NCBI RefSeq assembly: GCF_000469155.1
Contig: NZ_AWXE01000004.1
Span: 310,001-374,000, forward strand
Direction: 5' to 3'
DNA: 64,000 nucleotides
Source: Candidatus Micropelagos thuwalensis
GTDB lineage: Bacteria > Pseudomonadota > Alphaproteobacteria > RS24
The translations under genes and the position numbers were made by a program. A model generated the notes under the pieces. It saw nothing but the letters and a program-made list of their open reading frames with translations. It had not been told where the DNA came from and did no database searches. This document shows, piece by piece, positions 63,900 to 64,000 of the stretch (the stretch's first letter is position 1; the number at the start of each line of letters is the position of its first letter).

Positions 63900-64000
63900 A
63901 TAAACTGCTCAATCAACAACACACCCCTAGCTTGTGAACGTGAAATGCTCAGAAACCAATAAAGCCAGTATTTGTTTCACCGTTAAGTGATTCGTTTCTT

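Overview
The window is a gene-dense, moderately AT-rich chromosomal segment of an alphaproteobacterium. The evidence is a rhizobial-type hisS-hisZ-hisG cluster, the alphaproteobacteria-specific DUF2093 and DUF3035 families, an alphaproteobacterial RpoH promoter at groESL, a MutL that carries an endonuclease motif, and the order HAD-ribF-ileS-lspA-DUF3035-M16-M16. A marine SAR116-like or Rhodospirillales-like host would fit, but the sequence alone does not settle the genus. I saw no rRNA, tRNA, CRISPR array, insertion sequence or phage gene.

Left third (1-23.6 kb): a lipid A/LPS block on the + strand (phosphatase fragment, MsbA-type exporter, DUF374 acyltransferase, WaaA, LpxK, LpxL-like). It faces a - strand operon, xseA-DUF2093-M23 peptidase, joined by 4-bp overlaps. 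Next come purD, an APH-type phosphotransferase, rsmD, an RluB-type pseudouridine synthase, tadA, an acyl-CoA dehydrogenase and mutL. A compact envelope operon of unknown role follows (DUF3604, parvulin-like protein, HupE/UreJ-like membrane protein), then an RraA-family gene and isocitrate lyase.

Middle (23.6-46 kb): an ScfR/RamB-type regulator is divergent from aceA across a spacer full of TTTACA-type half-sites. Then hisS, a HisZ with an N-terminal DNA-binding-like HTH, a long HisG, groES-groEL, an SDR, the HAD/ribF/ileS/lspA/lipoprotein/M16 series, a crotonase, a rhomboid protease, a CHASE2 adenylate cyclase and an MBL-fold hydrolase.

Right part (46-63.9 kb): the most unusual region, a type IV pilus-like apparatus spread over several transcription units on both strands. 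It contains a PilM-PilN fusion, a PilO-like protein with a long acidic cytoplasmic arm, a LysM/SPOR-like periplasmic protein, assembly ATPase, platform protein, major pilin, retraction-type ATPase, prepilin peptidase, a lipoprotein secretin with a large helical insertion, three minor pilin-like proteins and a membrane protein with a SHOCT-like tail. Embedded in it are a PopZ-like (DUF2497-like) protein and a complete Rsb-type partner-switching set (STAS, GAF-PP2C phosphatase, HATPase kinase). I infer a dynamic, possibly polar, regulated pilus or secretion machine unlike the Tad pili usual in this class. It is the best candidate for an undescribed system here. The last 100 bases hold only the upstream region of the PilM-PilN gene.
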